Source: Corynebacterium aurimucosum ATCC 700975 (GTDB lineage Bacteria > Actinomycetota > Actinomycetes > Mycobacteriales > Mycobacteriaceae). Taken from it: a DNA stretch of 64,000 nucleotides. Under the pieces are notes generated by a model that made no database searches, was not told the origin of the DNA, and saw only the letters and a list, made by a program, of their open reading frames with translations. The position numbers and the translations under genes were made by a program. Below are positions 44,233 to 53,560 of this stretch, in pieces (position 1 is the stretch's first letter; each line of letters opens with the position of its first letter). The DNA lies in assembly GCF_007672725.1 (NCBI RefSeq), contig NZ_VDTC01000001.1, positions 527,082 through 591,081 of the forward strand, read 5' to 3'.

Positions 44233-44918
44233 GCCGCTTGCGCGATGCCGTCGGCTTCGCGGGCGCCGGCTTCCCAGGCGTCGAAAAGCAGCGTGATAAG
44301 TGCCGCCGGATCCTTGTCATAAGCATCCAGTGCCGCACGGTAATCCGCGCGATGCCGGTTGAGGTAGGTCTCGGGCACGGCAAATCCCCGCGGATCGAAG
44401 CCCGTATGGATGGCGGCGGTGCGCGCAGCGACGAGCGCCACGACGGTGCTGCGCGCGCCGAACAGCCCGCGCGCGGCAATTTCCGCGTGCAGCACCACCG
44501 GCAGCAAGCGGTCGAAATCCACACCAGCCCCGCGCGTGATGAGCTGTGCCAGCGCCTGCACCAACTCCGGGTTCCGATCGGGATGCCCAACGCCACCCGC
44601 TGCCACATCGATGCTGGCCACAACCTGCAGCGGGGCCCGCGCGAAGGTACGCACCGTCGCCGCCTGTTTTTCGGGGGCAAGGAGGGAATAAGCGCTGACC
44701 GCAGGCGGGATACCGTCAGCCTCAAGCGGCGCGCCGTCGATCGCCGCGGCCGCCCGCGCGCCGCGCAACAGCGACTCGGAAGAAATGACGTCGAACTTGC
44801 GCAAGCCCGCTGGGCGGCGGTGCACGCGCGCTATCGCTGCGGCGGCAGAACCGGCTTTATCCTCCACCCCAGATAGGGCCATCAGCGGGGTCAGCGGGTC
44901 AGAATGCGGCATACCCAT
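44229..44918 (-). CDS. Rv3662c-like conserved hypothetical, possible degenerate Fic fold
   Basis: About 229 aa, soluble, Ala-rich. No enzyme motif is obvious. The order of SSESLLRGARAAAAIDGA, VLHAEIAARGLFGARS and YLNRHRADYRAALDAY recalls a Fic-type helical core, but the HPFxxGNGR AMP-transfer motif is absent. Position beside the HAD phosphatase matches Rv3662c. Start MGMPHSD at 44918 is chosen; upstream residues do not fit. Function unknown. Confidence 0.6.
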   Translation of the reverse strand: MGMPHSDPLTPLMALSGVEDKAGSAAAAIARVHRRPAGLRKFDVISSESLLRGARAAAAIDGAPLEADGIPPAVSAYSLLAPEKQAATVRTFARAPLQVVASIDVAAGGVGHPDRNPELVQALAQLITRGAGVDFDRLLPVVLHAEIAARGLFGARSTVVALVAARTAAIHTGFDPRGFAVPETYLNRHRADYRAALDAYDKDPAALITLLFDAWEAGAREADGIAQAA

Positions 44919-45022
44919 TACAATAACGCCGTACCCACTTTGCGGGCCGCACCACATGAACGCTGGAAAGTTCATTACTATGGCCGATATAGATTGCGAC
45001 AAAACAGTAGGAGTTTTTAACC

Positions 45023-45517
45023 GTGAGCAACGACGGACTATTCACTGACGGGTCCAACAAGTTCGCCCCGAAGGTAGACAGCATCCCCTTGAGCGATGCG
45101 GATACCTCCCGCCGTGGCGAAGCATCCATCGGCCAGCTCGTGTCCAACGCCACCGAGCAGATGTCCCAACTGGTGCGCTCCGAGGTGGAGCTGGCTAAGA
45201 CTGAGCTCGCCGCTTCCGCAAAGAAGGGCGGCATCGGCGCGGGCATGTTCGGCGTGGCCGGCACCGTGGCGCTGTATAGCTCCTTCTTCTTTTTCTTCTT
45301 CCTGGCGGAGCTTCTTGCCGTGTGGCTCGACCGCTGGGCAGCCTTCCTGATTGTCTTCCTCATTATGGTTGTCCTGGCCGCTATCGTGGCCTTTATCGGT
45401 TTCAAGCAGGTCAAGCAGGTCAAGGCCCCGGAGAAGACCATCGAGTCCACGAAGGAACTCAAGAAGCTGGTCCCGGGTAAGGCTGAGAAGTCCATCGAGC
45501 GTGGCCTCTACACCTAA
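45023..45517 (+). CDS. DUF1469 (phage holin family-like) membrane protein
   Basis: 164 aa. A conserved amphipathic stretch (SIGQLVSNATEQMSQLVRSEVELAKTEL, split here as SIGQLVSNATEQ and QLVRSEVELAKTEL) precedes two membrane helices (GVAGTVALYSSFFFFFF and AAFLIVFLIMVVLAAIVAFIG) and a Lys-rich tail. Matches the Act_III/DUF1469 family. GTG start with AGGAG upstream. Role unknown; Rv3669-like position. Confidence 0.83.
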   Translation: MSNDGLFTDGSNKFAPKVDSIPLSDADTSRRGEASIGQLVSNATEQMSQLVRSEVELAKTELAASAKKGGIGAGMFGVAGTVALYSSFFFFFFLAELLAVWLDRWAAFLIVFLIMVVLAAIVAFIGFKQVKQVKAPEKTIESTKELKKLVPGKAEKSIERGLYT

Positions 45518-45541
45518 ACCTTTAAGGTCCTTTTAAATCCC

Positions 45542-45569
45542 CCGCCCCGAGCACATGAGTTCGGGGCGG
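45542..45569 (+). terminator. Terminator after the DUF1469 gene
   Basis: 9-bp stem CCGCCCCGA / TCGGGGCGG followed by ATTTCGTCT. Confidence 0.7.
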
Positions 45570-45606
45570 ATTTCGTCTGTGCACCCTTCCCATGAAAGGC
45601 CCGCTT

Positions 45607-46509
45607 ATGAATTCCCTACCTCCCTCCGTAGTGGAGCTTGAGGGCCCTTTTGAGCACGAGTTCCTGCACACGCGCGGCATCCGCCTGCACGCAGCCACCG
45701 CCGGCAACCCGGATGATCCACTGGTGCTATTGCTCCATGGTTCTTTCGGCGGGTGGTTCGACTTCCGCAACGTCATTGCCCCGCTTGCCGAAGCCGGCTT
45801 CCACGTCGCCGCTCTCGACATGCGTGGCTTTGGCATGTCCGATAAGCCGCCGCTCGAACCCGGCCAAGATATCCGCGTGGCGGTTGGTGATGTCAGCGGC
45901 GCCATTCGCGCACTGGGCCACGACGACGCCTACCTGGTTGGCGCGGATACCGGCGGTGCGGTGGCGTGGGCGCTGGCCACCGAGCGGCCCGAGCGGGTAC
46001 GCGGGCTGGTCTCCGTATCGGCGGCGCATCCGGCAGATTTGCGCCGCGCCATTGCCGCACGCCCCTGGGATTTTGGGTGGGTTCTCCTGCGCGCGGCATT
46101 GTGCCGCCTAGGAAAAATCGGCGCCCCCAGCCTCCTGCTGCGGGAGTCCGCCTACCTCCGGGAGATGGATCTCGACGCCCTCGGATCCTTCAGCGGCGCC
46201 GAGCGCGAGGAGACCTTGCGCCTGCGCGTAACTTCTTCACGCATTGGAAATGTCCGCCGGGGAATCATCTGGAACCACCGGCTACGCACTGCCGTGGTTC
46301 CGCTGAGCTGGCTCGAACTCACCGTACAGTGCCCGACCTTGTTCATCCATGCTGATCAGATGCTCTGGCGGCCAGTTGCGCGGCGGGCGGCGCGCCGCTG
46401 TCGTGGGGGTTTCACCGCCACCACTATCCCCGGTTCCAAGAACCTGCCCTATCTCGAGAACCCGCATAGTTTTACTCAGACCATCATTCACTGGCTGCGA
46501 GATAGGTAA
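45607..46509 (+). CDS. Epoxide hydrolase-like alpha/beta hydrolase
   Basis: About 300 aa. HGSFGGWFDF oxyanion turn, MRGFGMSDKPP, and a nucleophile elbow GADTGG carrying Asp rather than Ser, which marks epoxide hydrolases and haloalkane dehalogenases. The His is in LENPHSFTQTI. Synteny with Rv3670 (EphE) supports epoxide hydrolase. ATG at 45607 follows GAAAGG. Confidence 0.87.
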   Translation: MNSLPPSVVELEGPFEHEFLHTRGIRLHAATAGNPDDPLVLLLHGSFGGWFDFRNVIAPLAEAGFHVAALDMRGFGMSDKPPLEPGQDIRVAVGDVSGAIRALGHDDAYLVGADTGGAVAWALATERPERVRGLVSVSAAHPADLRRAIAARPWDFGWVLLRAALCRLGKIGAPSLLLRESAYLREMDLDALGSFSGAEREETLRLRVTSSRIGNVRRGIIWNHRLRTAVVPLSWLELTVQCPTLFIHADQMLWRPVARRAARRCRGGFTATTIPGSKNLPYLENPHSFTQTIIHWLRDR

Positions 46510-46526
46510 CATTCACTAGCCTCCGT

Positions 46527-46560
46527 GCCCCACCCCTCTCAGGGGGATGGGGGCTTTTTT
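46527..46560 (+). terminator. Rho-independent terminator after the epoxide hydrolase gene
   Basis: GCCCCACCCC / GGGGGATGGGGGC hairpin followed by a run of T (46555-46560). Confidence 0.85.
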
Positions 46561-46566
46561 AATTCG

Positions 46567-46596
46567 TTGACAAAACCGCAGGTTAACAGAGAATAC
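46567..46596 (+). promoter_or_regulatory. Promoter candidate of the peptide ABC transporter operon
   Basis: TTGACA (46567-46572), 18-bp spacer, GAATAC (46591-46596), about 135 bases before the substrate-binding protein gene. Confidence 0.5.
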
Positions 46597-46731
46597 CTAC
46601 CTATCTATAGCTTTTATCACAGGACATATTTTTCAATTCCTTGTATATGAGACGCGCCACGCGGTAGCTTCATATCAAACCAACACCACAGGTTTTCTAC
46701 ATCTTTCGCACCACGGAGGTCTAAGACCCAC

Positions 46732-48327
46732 ATGACGCTCAAGAAGACGCTCGCTGCTCTCTCTGTCGCTACCCTGCCGCTCACCCTCGCGGCCTGTGGT
46801 GGCGACAACTCCGGTTCAGACTCTGCTTCCGGCTCCGGCGATGGCATCGTCACCGTCAACGGCTCCGAGCCGCAGAACCCGCTGATCCCGGCCAACACCA
46901 ACGAGACCGGCGGCGGACGCATCGTCGATTCCATCTACGCTGGCCTGGTCTACTACGACGGCGACGGCGAAGCCCAGAACGAGCTGGCTGAATCCATCGA
47001 GCCAAATGAGGACAACACCGAGTTCACCGTCAAGCTCAAGGAGTCGAAGTTCTCCGACGGCTCCCCGGTCACCGCCAAGAACTTCGTAGACGCCTGGAAC
47101 TACGCCGTGGCCAACGACCAGCTCAACGCTTCCTTCTTTGCCAACATCAAGGGCTTCGAGGAAGGCGTGAAGGAGATGGAGGGCCTCAAGGTCGTCGACG
47201 ACCATACCTTCACCATCGCCTTGAACAGCCCTGAGCAGGACTTCCCGGCGCAGCTGGGTTACTCCGCGTTCTACCCGCTGCACGAGTCCGCACTGGAGGA
47301 CATGGATGCCTTCGGCCAGAACCCGATTGGTAACGGCCCGTACAAGCTGACCGAGTGGAACCACAACCAGGACGCCACCGTCGTCCCGAATGAGGAGTAC
47401 AAGGGCGGCCAGACCCCGCAGAACGACGGCATCAAGTTCGTCTTCTACGCCGGTCAGGACGCAGCCTACGCCGACCTGCTGGCAGGCAACCTGGACGTCC
47501 TCGACGCCGTCCCGGACTCCGCTTTCGACGTCTACGAGGCCGACCTCGGTGACCGTGCCGTGAACCAGCCGACTGCTGTGTTCCAGTCCTTCACCTTGGG
47601 TGAGAACCTCGAGCACTACTCCGGCGAGGAAGGTGTGCTGCGTCGCCAAGCCATCTCCTACGCCATCAACCGCGAGGAGATCACGGACACCATCTTCAAG
47701 GGCACCCGCACCCCGGCCAAGGACTTCACCTCCCCGGTTATGCCGGGCTACTCCGAGGACATCAAGGGCAACGAGGTCCTGAAGTATGACCCGGAGAAGG
47801 CCAAGAAGCTGTGGGCCGAGGCCGACAAGATCAACAAGTGGGATAACCCGACCTTGGAGATTGCCTACAACTCCGACGGCGGCCACAAGAGCTGGGTGGA
47901 CGCGACCACCAACTCCATCAAGAACACCCTCGGCATCGAGGCGGTTGGTGCCCCGTACCCGGACTTCAAGTCCCTGCGTGATGAAATTACCAACCGCACC
48001 ATCAAGTCCGCCTTCCGCACCGGCTGGCAGGCAGACTACCCGAGCCAGGCCAACTTCCTCACCCCGCTGTACAAGACCGACGGCTCTTCTAACGACGGCG
48101 ACTACAGCAACCCGGAGTTTGACAAGCTTCTCGACGAAGCCCTGACCTCCTCCTCCGAGGACGAGGCCAACAAGAAGTACGCCGAGGCCCAGGAAATCCT
48201 GTTCAAGGATCTCCCGGCCATCCCGCTGTGGTACTCCAACGCCACCGGCGGCTACTCCGAGAACGTCGACAACGTCGTGTTCTCCTGGAAGTCCCAGCCG
48301 GTGTACTACAACATCACCAAGAAGTAA
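46732..48327 (+). CDS. dppA: Oligopeptide/dipeptide ABC transporter substrate-binding lipoprotein
   Basis: 531 aa. Lipobox LAAC near residue 21 (signal peptide MTLKKTLAALSVATLPLTL), so the protein is lipid-anchored outside the membrane. SBP family 5 blocks: NPLIPANTNETGGGRI, FSDGSPVTAKNFVDAWNYA and AISYAINREEITDTIF. First gene of a four-gene plus-strand set. Peptide length preference cannot be judged from sequence. Confidence 0.93.
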   Translation: MTLKKTLAALSVATLPLTLAACGGDNSGSDSASGSGDGIVTVNGSEPQNPLIPANTNETGGGRIVDSIYAGLVYYDGDGEAQNELAESIEPNEDNTEFTVKLKESKFSDGSPVTAKNFVDAWNYAVANDQLNASFFANIKGFEEGVKEMEGLKVVDDHTFTIALNSPEQDFPAQLGYSAFYPLHESALEDMDAFGQNPIGNGPYKLTEWNHNQDATVVPNEEYKGGQTPQNDGIKFVFYAGQDAAYADLLAGNLDVLDAVPDSAFDVYEADLGDRAVNQPTAVFQSFTLGENLEHYSGEEGVLRRQAISYAINREEITDTIFKGTRTPAKDFTSPVMPGYSEDIKGNEVLKYDPEKAKKLWAEADKINKWDNPTLEIAYNSDGGHKSWVDATTNSIKNTLGIEAVGAPYPDFKSLRDEITNRTIKSAFRTGWQADYPSQANFLTPLYKTDGSSNDGDYSNPEFDKLLDEALTSSSEDEANKKYAEAQEILFKDLPAIPLWYSNATGGYSENVDNVVFSWKSQPVYYNITKK

Positions 48328-48348
48328 CGCCACCTCCGCTACTTCTCA

Positions 48349-48380
48349 CGACCCCCGCAGCCACCGTGGAGCGGGGGTCG
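48349..48380 (+). terminator. Hairpin between dppA and dppB
   Basis: 10-bp perfect stem CGACCCCCGC / GCGGGGGTCG with a 12-nt loop, 22 bases after dppA. No long U-run; it is likely a partial terminator or RNA stabiliser that keeps binding-protein mRNA in excess. Confidence 0.65.
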
Positions 48381-48542
48381 CCCCACGTTTTCGCTCAGCA
48401 CCCCCGAAGTGTGATTAGAAACGCGCTATAGATTTCTCGAAGCGTGGGATCACACCTTAAAATTCTCCTAAGCTTTGACCTGCGTCCCGAGATTCGGAGA
48501 ACGCTGGCAAGCACCTGCCCACAACGAGTAAAGGACCACACT

Positions 48543-49469
48543 ATGCTGCGCTATATCGGGCGCCGAGTGCTCCAGATGATCCCGGTGTTCTTCGGAGCCA
48601 CCCTGCTCATCTACGCGCTCGTCTTCTTGATGCCCGGCGACCCCGTCGAAGCCCTTGGCGGTGACCGCGGCCTTACCGAGGCTGCCCGCGCCCGCATCGA
48701 GGCGGAATACAACCTAGACAAGCCGTTCATCATTCAGTATCTGCTCTACATCAAGGGCATCTTCATGCTGGACTTCGGCACGACCTTCTCCGGCGTGCCC
48801 GTAACCCAAGTGATGGCCAACGCCTTCCCGGTCACGGTGAAGCTCACCGTCATGGCCATCATCTTTGAATCCGTCTTCGGCATCCTCTTCGGTGTCCTCG
48901 CCGGCATGCGCCGCGGTGGCTTCTTCGATTCCACCGTGTTGGTCATCTCCCTGCTCGTCATCGCGGTGCCGTCCTTCGTCATCGGCTTCGTCTTCCAGTA
49001 CCTCGTGGGCATCAAGTGGGGTGTCCTGCCGGTCACCGTCGGAGCGAACGCCACCGTGAAGTCCCTCCTCATGCCGGCCATGGTGCTCGGCGCACTCTCC
49101 CTGGCCTACGTCATTCGCCTGACCCGCCAGTCCGTGGCTGAGAACCTGCGCGCCGACTACGTGCGCACCGCGCGCGCCAAGGGCCTTTCCAACGCCGCGG
49201 TGACCCTCCGCCACGTGCTGCGTAACTCGCTGATTCCCGTGGCCACCTTCATCGGCGCCGACATCGGCGCGCTCATGACCGGTGCCATCGTGACCGAGGG
49301 CATCTTCGGCATCAACGGCGTCGGCGGCACGATGTACCAGGCCATCCTGCGCGGTGAGCCAACCACGATTGTCTCCTTCACCACCGTGCTGGTGATCATC
49401 TACATCATCGCCAACCTGCTCGTTGACCTCCTGTACGCCGTACTTGATCCGAGGATCCGCTATGCCTAA
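48543..49469 (+). CDS. dppB: ABC transporter permease (DppB-like)
   Basis: 308 aa. Starts MLRYIGRRVLQMIPVFFGATLLIY; the conserved inner-membrane loop EAA-like motif is RTARAKGLSNAAVTLRHVLRNSLIP. Six membrane helices. It overlaps dppC by 8 bases, so the two permeases are coupled. Confidence 0.93.
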   Translation: MLRYIGRRVLQMIPVFFGATLLIYALVFLMPGDPVEALGGDRGLTEAARARIEAEYNLDKPFIIQYLLYIKGIFMLDFGTTFSGVPVTQVMANAFPVTVKLTVMAIIFESVFGILFGVLAGMRRGGFFDSTVLVISLLVIAVPSFVIGFVFQYLVGIKWGVLPVTVGANATVKSLLMPAMVLGALSLAYVIRLTRQSVAENLRADYVRTARAKGLSNAAVTLRHVLRNSLIPVATFIGADIGALMTGAIVTEGIFGINGVGGTMYQAILRGEPTTIVSFTTVLVIIYIIANLLVDLLYAVLDPRIRYA

Positions 49470-50421
49470 TTTCGAGAAAACCACCCCCTACCCGGGCCAA
49501 GAACACTTCGTCTCGGAAACCGACGAAACGGGACTCGGCGCCGTCGACGCCGTCAAGGACGAGTCCGCCCCGTCCTCCCAGTGGGGCGAGGCCTGGCGCT
49601 ACCTGCGCCGCCGCCCGCTGTTCTGGATCGCGGCCGTGATGATCCTCGTGGCCATCCTCTTAGCCATCGCACCGGGTCTTTTCACTAGCACCGACCCGCG
49701 CCTGTGCGAGCTGTCCAAGTCCCTCGACCCCGCCGAGCCGGGCCACCCCTTCGGCTTCAACCGCCAGGGCTGCGACATTTACGCCCGCGTGATCTACGGT
49801 GCGCGCGCGTCGGTTGCCGTCGGCGTCTTGACCACCATCCTCGTCGTGGTGCTGGGCTCCTTGATCGGCGCCATCGCCGGCTTCTTCGGCGGCTGGATTG
49901 ACTCCGTCCTTTCCCGCATTACCGACATCTTCTTCGCCATCCCGCTGGTGCTCGCCGCCATCGTGGTCATGCAGATGTTCAAGGAGCACCGCACCATCGT
50001 CACGGTGGTCTTGGTGCTCGGCCTCTTCGGCTGGGTCTCCATCGCCCGCATCACGCGCGGCGCGGTGGTCTCCATCAAGAACGAGGAGTTCGTCCAGTCC
50101 GCCCGCTCCATCGGCGCGTCGAGCTGGCGCATCCTGTTCAGCCACATCCTGCCGAACGCGGCCGCGCCCATCATCTCCTATGCCACCGTGGCGCTGGGCA
50201 CCTACATCGTCGCGGAGGCCACCTTGTCCTTCCTGGGCATCGGCTTGCCCTCGACGTTCGTGTCCTGGGGCGGCGATATCTCTGACGCGCAGGCTTCACT
50301 GCGCGTTGCTCCGGCAGTCCTGTTCTACCCGGCAGGTGCTTTGGGCCTGACCGTGTTGAGCTTCATCATGATGGGTGACGTCGTCCGCGATGCACTCGAT
50401 CCGAAGGCGAGGAAGCGCTAA
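49462..50421 (+). CDS. dppC: ABC transporter permease (DppC-like)
   Basis: 319 aa with a soluble N-terminal lead, six membrane helices and EAA-like motif QSARSIGASSWRILFSHILP. ATG overlaps the end of dppB; its TAA shares a base with the next ATG (TAATG). Confidence 0.93.
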   Translation: MPNFEKTTPYPGQEHFVSETDETGLGAVDAVKDESAPSSQWGEAWRYLRRRPLFWIAAVMILVAILLAIAPGLFTSTDPRLCELSKSLDPAEPGHPFGFNRQGCDIYARVIYGARASVAVGVLTTILVVVLGSLIGAIAGFFGGWIDSVLSRITDIFFAIPLVLAAIVVMQMFKEHRTIVTVVLVLGLFGWVSIARITRGAVVSIKNEEFVQSARSIGASSWRILFSHILPNAAAPIISYATVALGTYIVAEATLSFLGIGLPSTFVSWGGDISDAQASLRVAPAVLFYPAGALGLTVLSFIMMGDVVRDALDPKARKR

Positions 50422-52148
50422 TGACTAACTCTCCACTTCTTGAAATGAAGGACGTCCACATCTCCTTCACCACCTCCACCGGTGTGGTCGAGGCAGTGCG
50501 TGGCGTCAACATGTCCATCTACCCGGGCCAGTCCGTGGCCATCGTGGGCGAGTCCGGATCCGGCAAGTCCACCACGGCGATGTCCATCCTGGGCCTGCTG
50601 CCGGGCACCGGCAAGGTCACCGGCGGCCAGATCCTCTTCGAGGGCGAGGACATCACCCACTACGACAACAAGCAATTCGAGTCGCTGCGCGGTGACAAGA
50701 TTGGCTTGGTCCCGCAGGATCCGATGTCCAACCTTAACCCGGTGTGGCGCATCGGCACCCAGGTCGAGGAATCTCTCAAGGCCAATCACGTGGTGGAGGG
50801 CTCCCAGCGCCACCAGCGCGTCGTCGAGCTTCTAGAGGAAGCCGGGCTTCCCGACGCCGAACGCCGCGCCAAGCAGTACCCCCACGAGTTCTCCGGCGGT
50901 ATGCGCCAGCGCGCGCTCATCGCGATCGGCCTGGCTGCACGCCCGAAGCTGCTCATCGCCGACGAGCCCACCTCAGCCCTCGACGTGACGGTGCAGAAAA
51001 CCATCCTGGATCACCTGGAGCACCTCACCGAAGAGCTGGGTAACGCGGTGCTTTTCATTACCCACGACCTTGGCCTGGCCGCCGAGCGCGCGGAGCACCT
51101 CGTCGTCATGCACCGCGGCCGCATCGTGGAATCGGGCCCCTCGCGTGAGATCCTGCGCTCCCCGCAGCACCCGTACACGCGCCGGCTTGTCGACGCCGCC
51201 CCCTCCCTCGCTTCCTCCCGCATCCGCGCGGCCAAGGAAGCTGGTGTGGAGGCCAAGGAGCTCAAGTCAGGTGAGGCCACAGGAGCCGTCGCCGAGCCTA
51301 GCGCGACCGCTGCAGATTCCGCTCAGGGTTCATCGACCGCAGCTCAGGCCCCGGTGATTTCGGTCCACAACCTCACCAAGGAATTCGACATCCGTGGCCA
51401 GCGCGGCGGAAAGAAGCTGCTGAAGGCTGTCGACGATGTTTCCTTCGACATCCGCCGCGGCACCACCCTGGCGCTGGTGGGCGAGTCCGGCTCCGGCAAG
51501 TCCACGGTGGCCAACATGGTGTTGGGCCTGCTAGAGCCGACCTCCGGCACCATCGAGTTCGAAGGCCGCGATACCTCGACGCTGTCGAAGAAGGAGCTGT
51601 TTAAACTCCGCCGCAAGATGCAGGTGGTTTTCCAGAACCCCTACGGTTCGCTGGACCCGATGTACTCGATTTACAAGTGCATCGAAGAGCCCATGGCGCT
51701 GCACAAGGTGGGCTCGCGCAAGGAGCGTGAGGCCCGCGTTGCCGAGCTTCTCGACATGGTCTCCATGCCCCGTTCCGCCATGCGCCGCTACCCCAACGAG
51801 CTCTCCGGCGGCCAGCGCCAGCGTATCGCTATTGCTCGTGCGCTGGCGCTGCGCCCGGAGGTCATCGTCCTCGATGAGGCTGTCTCCGCCCTGGACGTGT
51901 TGGTGCAGAACCAGATCATCCAGCTGCTCGCGGAGCTGCAGTCGGAGCTCAGCCTGTCCTACCTCTTCATTACCCACGACCTCGCGGTGGTCCGCCAGAC
52001 TGCCGACGACGTGGTGGTCATGAAGAAGGGCCAAGCCGTCGAGCAGGGCACCGCCGACGAAATCTTCGAAAACGCCCAACAGGAGTACACCCGCAACCTC
52101 ATCAACTCGGTTCCGGGCATGCACCTAGAAATCGGTACCGGCCACTAA
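50421..52148 (+). CDS. dppDF: Fused ABC ATPase (DppD-DppF in one chain)
   Basis: 575 aa, two nucleotide-binding domains. Domain 1: Walker A GESGSGKST, signature FSGGMRQRALIA and DEPTSALD. Domain 2 from about residue 310: Walker A GESGSGKST, signature LSGGQRQRIAIA and DEAVSALD. A low-complexity linker joins them near residues 275-305. It powers the peptide transporter. Confidence 0.94.
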   Translation: MTNSPLLEMKDVHISFTTSTGVVEAVRGVNMSIYPGQSVAIVGESGSGKSTTAMSILGLLPGTGKVTGGQILFEGEDITHYDNKQFESLRGDKIGLVPQDPMSNLNPVWRIGTQVEESLKANHVVEGSQRHQRVVELLEEAGLPDAERRAKQYPHEFSGGMRQRALIAIGLAARPKLLIADEPTSALDVTVQKTILDHLEHLTEELGNAVLFITHDLGLAAERAEHLVVMHRGRIVESGPSREILRSPQHPYTRRLVDAAPSLASSRIRAAKEAGVEAKELKSGEATGAVAEPSATAADSAQGSSTAAQAPVISVHNLTKEFDIRGQRGGKKLLKAVDDVSFDIRRGTTLALVGESGSGKSTVANMVLGLLEPTSGTIEFEGRDTSTLSKKELFKLRRKMQVVFQNPYGSLDPMYSIYKCIEEPMALHKVGSRKEREARVAELLDMVSMPRSAMRRYPNELSGGQRQRIAIARALALRPEVIVLDEAVSALDVLVQNQIIQLLAELQSELSLSYLFITHDLAVVRQTADDVVVMKKGQAVEQGTADEIFENAQQEYTRNLINSVPGMHLEIGTGH

Positions 52149-52163
52149 CCCACAACGCCGCCT

Positions 52164-52194
52164 AACCCGTCAGTCTTCATCCGGCTGGCGGGTT
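52164..52194 (+). terminator. Terminator after the peptide transporter operon
   Basis: AACCCGTCAG / CTGGCGGGTT stem (one G-T pair), then TTCGCCTTT. Confidence 0.7.
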
Positions 52195-52402
52195 TCGCCT
52201 TTAAGGGGGGCTCGCTCTTTAAGGGCTAAGCGTCCCGTTGCTCCTACTGCGTCTGACGGCAGTCGAATCGCGACCAGGATCCCCGATTTCCCCGCGCACC
52301 ATGCTGCGGTTTGCAGGGATCACCGATGTGCCCGTCAACCATCTTTGGGTTGGCGGGATCGGTAGTTGGCGTTGTCCTCTCTGTGTTTAGTGGCTGTGGG
52401 TG

Positions 52403-53500
52403 TTAGCTGCTGTCGGGTGGTTCCTCTGGTGGTTGTCCTGCTTGTTCGGCGGCGAGTCTGGCTACTGCTTCTTGGTATTCGGGCATTGCGGTGATTGGTG
52501 TGCCCCAGGGTGGGATGAAGCTGACCCCGGTGTTAAGCCGGTACATGTAGCCGCGCCCGGTAGGCCTTTGTGGGTCATCATCGTTAATGCCGTTGTGGTA
52601 GGCGCACAGGAAGGTCAGGTTCTTAATGTTGGTGTAGCCGCCTGCCTGCCACGGCACCAAATGATGGACGTGGCAATAGTCTGCTGGCTTGTTACATCCT
52701 GGTCTTGAGCAGGTGTGGAATTCAGCATGCAGGGTAAGGCGTTGTTTGAAGTTTGCCCCTCGTGATAGCCGCCAGGTGTCGATGGGTCCTTCAATGGGGT
52801 GCACGATGGTGGCATACCCTATTTCGGCGAATTTGTGGGTGAGGAATTCTGCCCCGGTCATGCGCCCGCCGTTAGTGAGGTTGAGTTCGATGTAGTCCCC
52901 GTCACCGTTGATGATCTGGTCGAGCTCGTTGAGGGTGACGATGACTTGGGTGCGCACCGCAGGCTTGGAACCGGTGCCCTCTTTGAAGAAGATGTCGTTG
53001 GCGGCTTGAAGCAGGTCGGTGGTGTTGGTGGACTCTAAGACGCCGCGCATGTTGGCGATCGTGGTGGCGTCGTCAGTTATGGAGAGTGTGTTGGGGCCTT
53101 GTTCCCGGTAGGTGATGCGCACGCCTGGTTTGGCTATGCGTTTGGAGCGTAGTTCTTTCAGGCGTGTGGCGGCGACGGTGGGGATGCGGTGTGCGGGTGT
53201 TCCTGCGAGTTTGATTCTGAGGTTCCAGGCGTCGAGGGTTTTCTTGACTTTTGCGGTGTAGGTTTCAATCAGTGTGAGGGTGCCGAGGCTGTGGCGCTGT
53301 TGAAGGGCTGCGGTCCGGGCTTTGCGTTGTTTGCCGCTAAAGCGGGTGGGGCCGAAGTAAACCTGGTGTAGCTGTGAAAGCTCAGCAGCATCGGAGGCAT
53401 CCGCGCCGAGCGCGCGGAGCTCATCGGGTGAGCTGGGTATGTTTTCCACCAGCGCAATCCCCGAATTGCGGAGGCGGATGTAGGTTTCGATATCCCCCAT
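52403..53500 (-). CDS. DUF222/13E12-type HNH nuclease-like protein
   Basis: About 365 aa. An N-terminal DUF222-type helical domain is followed by an HNH module: CSRPGCNKPADYCHVHHLVPWQ and LTFLCAYHN, with zinc-binding cysteines and catalytic His. Such proteins occur in many copies in actinobacteria. Start at 53500 (MGDIETYIRLRN) is preferred over 53530 on family grounds. Function is unknown; the plus-strand operon before it ends in a terminator, and hairpins (52315-52375) lie near its stop. Confidence 0.8.
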   Translation of the reverse strand: MGDIETYIRLRNSGIALVENIPSSPDELRALGADASDAAELSQLHQVYFGPTRFSGKQRKARTAALQQRHSLGTLTLIETYTAKVKKTLDAWNLRIKLAGTPAHRIPTVAATRLKELRSKRIAKPGVRITYREQGPNTLSITDDATTIANMRGVLESTNTTDLLQAANDIFFKEGTGSKPAVRTQVIVTLNELDQIINGDGDYIELNLTNGGRMTGAEFLTHKFAEIGYATIVHPIEGPIDTWRLSRGANFKQRLTLHAEFHTCSRPGCNKPADYCHVHHLVPWQAGGYTNIKNLTFLCAYHNGINDDDPQRPTGRGYMYRLNTGVSFIPPWGTPITAMPEYQEAVARLAAEQAGQPPEEPPDSS

Positions 53501-53560
53501 GAGCACAGAGACTAAAACAGGTCTCTCCACCCCGCAACCGGAAGAAGAAACTACCTGGTC

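Noticed and set aside
46816..48333. 505-codon minus-strand ORF across dppA
   Set aside because: Antisense shadow of the lipoprotein gene; composition follows the codon pattern of dppA.
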